63,949 bases of DNA from Opitutaceae bacterium (lineage in GTDB: Bacteria > Verrucomicrobiota > Verrucomicrobiia > Opitutales > Opitutaceae). Where the stretch lies: the NCBI GenBank assembly GCA_019634615.1, contig JAHCAZ010000022.1, positions 1-63,949 of the forward strand. The letters run 5' to 3'. This document shows, piece after piece, positions 62,006 through 63,949 of this stretch. The notes under the pieces are model-generated. The model was not told the DNA's origin. It searched no databases and saw nothing but the letters and a program-made list of their open reading frames with translations. Within the stretch, counting starts at the first letter, position 1; every line of letters begins with the position of its first letter. The translations under genes and the position numbers were made by a program.

Positions 62006-63795
62006 GCCCACTCGCGGAACCAGCGCTGCACGCCGGCCAGGGGGCGGGTGTTCAACACCTGCTCCTTGACCAGCCAGCCCTTCCGGGCGCTGTTCACGCC
62101 CGCGGCCACGTGGCGCAGGCCGTCGGTCTCGTGGGCGTCGGGATTGATCGCGCACAACAACCCCTTCTCGGCCGCCTTGCGCCAGAGGCGCCAGTCCATG
62201 TCGAGGCGCCAGGGGCTGGCGTTGAGCTCGATGATGACGCGGTTCGCGATGGCGGCGTCGATGACCTTGGCCGCATCCACCGCGTAACCCTCGCGCCGCA
62301 ACAGCAGGCGGCCCGTCAGGTGGCCGAGCATGGTCACATGCGGATGCTCGATCGCGCGGATGATCCGCGCCGTCATGGTGGCCTCGTCCTGCGTCATGGC
62401 GTTGTGCACCGACACGACGACGTAATCCAACTCGCCCAGCAACGCGTCGTCGTAGTCGAGGCGGCCGTCGGCGAGGATGTCGCACTCCACGCCCGCGAAG
62501 ACGTGCGTCTTGAACTGCTTGGCCGCGTTGAGCTGCCGGATGGCCGCGATCTGCCTGCGCAGCCGCTCCTCGCTCAGCCCGTTGGCCTGGAAGCTCGCCT
62601 TCGAGTGATCCGCGATGCCGAGGTACTCCCATCCGAGTGCCGCCGCGGCGGCGGTCATCTCAGCGAGGGTGTTGCGTCCATCCGACTCGGTCGTGTGATT
62701 GTGAAACGCCCCACGCAGGTCCGCCAGCTCGACGAGCCGCGGCAGTTCCCCCGCCTCCGCCGCCTCGATCTCCCCGCGCCCCTCCCGCAACTCCGGCGGG
62801 ATGAACTTCAACCCCAGCGCCCCAAACAGCTCCGCCTCGGTGCGTATCCCCGCGCCACCACCGCTTTCCGGTTTCCGGTCTCCGCTCTCCGCTTTCACCT
62901 TCGCCGCCTTCTCCTTCGCCGTCCCCTCGCCCTCCGCCGGCACGAGGCCCCACTCGCTCAGCGACAATCCCCGCGCGAGTGCGCGCTGGCGCATCAGCAC
63001 ATTGTGGTCCTTCGACCCGGTGAAGTGGTGCAGCGCAAACACAAACTGGTCCGCCGGCACGATGCGCAGGTCGGCCTGCAACCCATCCTGCAGGCGCACG
63101 CTCGCCTTGGTCTCACCCTGGGCCGTGACCTCCTTCACGCCCGGCATGGTCGTGAACCACGCCACGACCGGCGCGCTGTCGGCCGCGGCCACGAGAAAGT
63201 CCAGATCGCCAATCGTTTCCATGCCGCGCCGCAGGCTGCCCGCGGCCTCGGCCCGCTCGACCGCCGGCAGCGCGCGCAGGCCGGCGAGGATCGGGGCGGC
63301 GACTTCCTGCGCGTCCCACCAGAGATGCCGCTTGCCGTAGGCCTCGCGGTGCCGGATGCCGGCTAGAATTTTTTCCTGCGACTTCTCGCCGAACCCGTCC
63401 AGTTGCGCCACGCGGTCATCGGCGCAGGCCGCCGCCAGCGCGGCGATGTCGGCGACGCCCAGCTTGTCATGCAGCGCGCGGATCTTCTTCGGGCCAAGGC
63501 CCGGGATCGAAAGCATCTCGACCAGGCCCGGCGCGATCGAGGCCTTGAGTTTCTCGAAGAACTCCAGCCGCCCGGTCGCGTGCAGTTCCGTAATCTTCTG
63601 CACCAGCGCCTCGCCGAAGCCCTTGATCGTGCCCAGTTCCCCTGCCGCGATGAGCCGCTCCAGCTCCGCCGCCTCGAGCGCCTCCAGAGCCCGCGCCCCG
63701 GCCTGGTAGGCGCGGATCTTAAACGGGTTCTCGCCCTTCAGCTCGAGCAACAGCCCGATCTCCTCCAGCACGTCGGCGATCTCGTTCTTGGTCAT
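62002..63795 (-). CDS. polX: PolX family DNA polymerase/3'-5' exonuclease with PHP domain
   Basis: 597 residues. The helix-hairpin-helix N-terminus ([37 protein letters not shown]) is followed by a nucleotidyltransferase core with [20 protein letters not shown] carrying the catalytic Asp pair, and [19 protein letters not shown]. The C-terminal PHP domain (about 365-597) has [30 protein letters not shown] and [11 protein letters not shown], giving the metal-binding His/Asp set. PolX fills short gaps and the PHP domain acts as an exonuclease or AP endonuclease. A Lys/Glu/Gly-rich stretch (about 290-315, from a simple repeat) lies between core and PHP domain. The stop codon is within a REP element. 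Confidence 0.93.
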   Translation of the reverse strand: MTKNEIADVLEEIGLLLELKGENPFKIRAYQAGARALEALEAAELERLIAAGELGTIKGFGEALVQKITELHATGRLEFFEKLKASIAPGLVEMLSIPGLGPKKIRALHDKLGVADIAALAAACADDRVAQLDGFGEKSQEKILAGIRHREAYGKRHLWWDAQEVAAPILAGLRALPAVERAEAAGSLRRGMETIGDLDFLVAAADSAPVVAWFTTMPGVKEVTAQGETKASVRLQDGLQADLRIVPADQFVFALHHFTGSKDHNVLMRQRALARGLSLSEWGLVPAEGEGTAKEKAAKVKAESGDRKPESGGGAGIRTEAELFGALGLKFIPPELREGRGEIEAAEAGELPRLVELADLRGAFHNHTTESDGRNTLAEMTAAAAALGWEYLGIADHSKASFQANGLSEERLRRQIAAIRQLNAAKQFKTHVFAGVECDILADGRLDYDDALLGELDYVVVSVHNAMTQDEATMTARIIRAIEHPHVTMLGHLTGRLLLRREGYAVDAAKVIDAAIANRVIIELNASPWRLDMDWRLWRKAAEKGLLCAINPDAHETDGLRHVAAGVNSARKGWLVKEQVLNTRPLAGVQRWFREWA

Positions 63796-63859
63796 CGCGA
63801 CGTGTTCTGGGATTCGGAGCGGCGGATTTCAACCGCGAAGGTCATCCAATCTCGATCCC

Positions 63860-63949
63860 ATCGCGGAAACGCGGAAGGGCGGAAGCACGGAAACCCCTAT
63901 AGTAGCTACGAGCGTGAGCGAGTGGTTGTCGGCCCATGTGGCACGCTGA
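63860..63949. repeat. Left half of a nested palindrome, cut by the window end
   Basis: ATCGCGGAAACGCGGAAGGG (63860) continues to about 63893, then an S-type left arm GTAGCTACGAGCGTGAGCGA... (63902-63925). This is the same order as the left side of 11399-11542. The mirrored right arms should lie beyond the window. The rest of 63796-63949 has no gene. Confidence 0.75.

Overview
The window is GC-rich (roughly two thirds G+C) with short intergenic gaps. The gene content suggests a free-living Gram-negative heterotroph, most likely Verrucomicrobiota of the Opitutaceae type. This is an inference from the combination of genes: type IV pilus ATPases, Rho with a long disordered N-terminus, many Gfo/Idh/MocA dehydrogenases and sugar phosphate epimerases, a ribose-type ABC transporter, an OpcA/Zwf pair, a family B DNA polymerase and abundant palindromic intergenic repeats. 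No rRNA, prophage, insertion sequence or CRISPR array was seen. One tRNA (Glu, CTC) is present.

Layout. 1-408: the end of a YhaM-like HD exoribonuclease. 504-8638 (minus): coaE, rho, GspE/PilB-type ATPase, pilT, second GspE/PilB-type ATPase, pilC. 8744-11383 (plus): an HD phosphohydrolase-like protein and the ComM/YifB ATPase. 11562-18726: an AraC-type regulator divergent from a six-gene plus-strand cluster (three Gfo/Idh/MocA oxidoreductases, a TIM-barrel epimerase, a sulfatase-superfamily hydrolase with Thr in place of the formylglycine residue, a sulfotransferase-like protein). 18805-26407: tRNA-Glu, a CoA-binding protein, ndk, and a glgA-phr-epimerase operon divergent from rnr. 26549-29836: a DUF5069-like protein and a two-subunit molybdenum hydroxylase. 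29993-35638 (minus): family B DNA polymerase, a small membrane protein, and proS-clpS plus a helical partner. 35710-39727 (plus): a membrane-anchored hypothetical protein, argA and a lipoprotein phosphoesterase. 39848-44281 (minus): a sugar ABC transporter with RidA. 44358-49474: a DUF6265-like protein, an SGNH hydrolase, opcA-zwf and YraN. 49564-57697: a GAF-PilB ATPase, a TPR membrane protein and smc. 58068-63795: an FAD-linked oxidase, a KDG-kinase-like sugar kinase, a nucleotidyltransferase-GHMP kinase fusion, and PolX.

The most striking non-coding signal is a superfamily of palindromic elements in most larger intergenic gaps. Many begin with GTAG and end with CTAC. Each half is a hairpin, and stems differ between copies by compensatory changes while loops stay constant. 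That is the architecture of REP/BIME elements mobilised by REP-associated (Y1/RAYT) transposases. Several are nested inside a second, outer palindrome. One sits in frame inside smc, one forms the C-terminus of the TPR protein, and one supplies the polX stop codon. No RAYT gene is in the window.

The gene cluster most likely to encode an undescribed pathway is 11562-18726. The nucleotidyltransferase-GHMP kinase fusion (60746-61840) and the ClpS plus DUF2017-like pair (33122-33875) are also worth attention. Functions are assigned by family recognition from the translated sequence; no database search was run.
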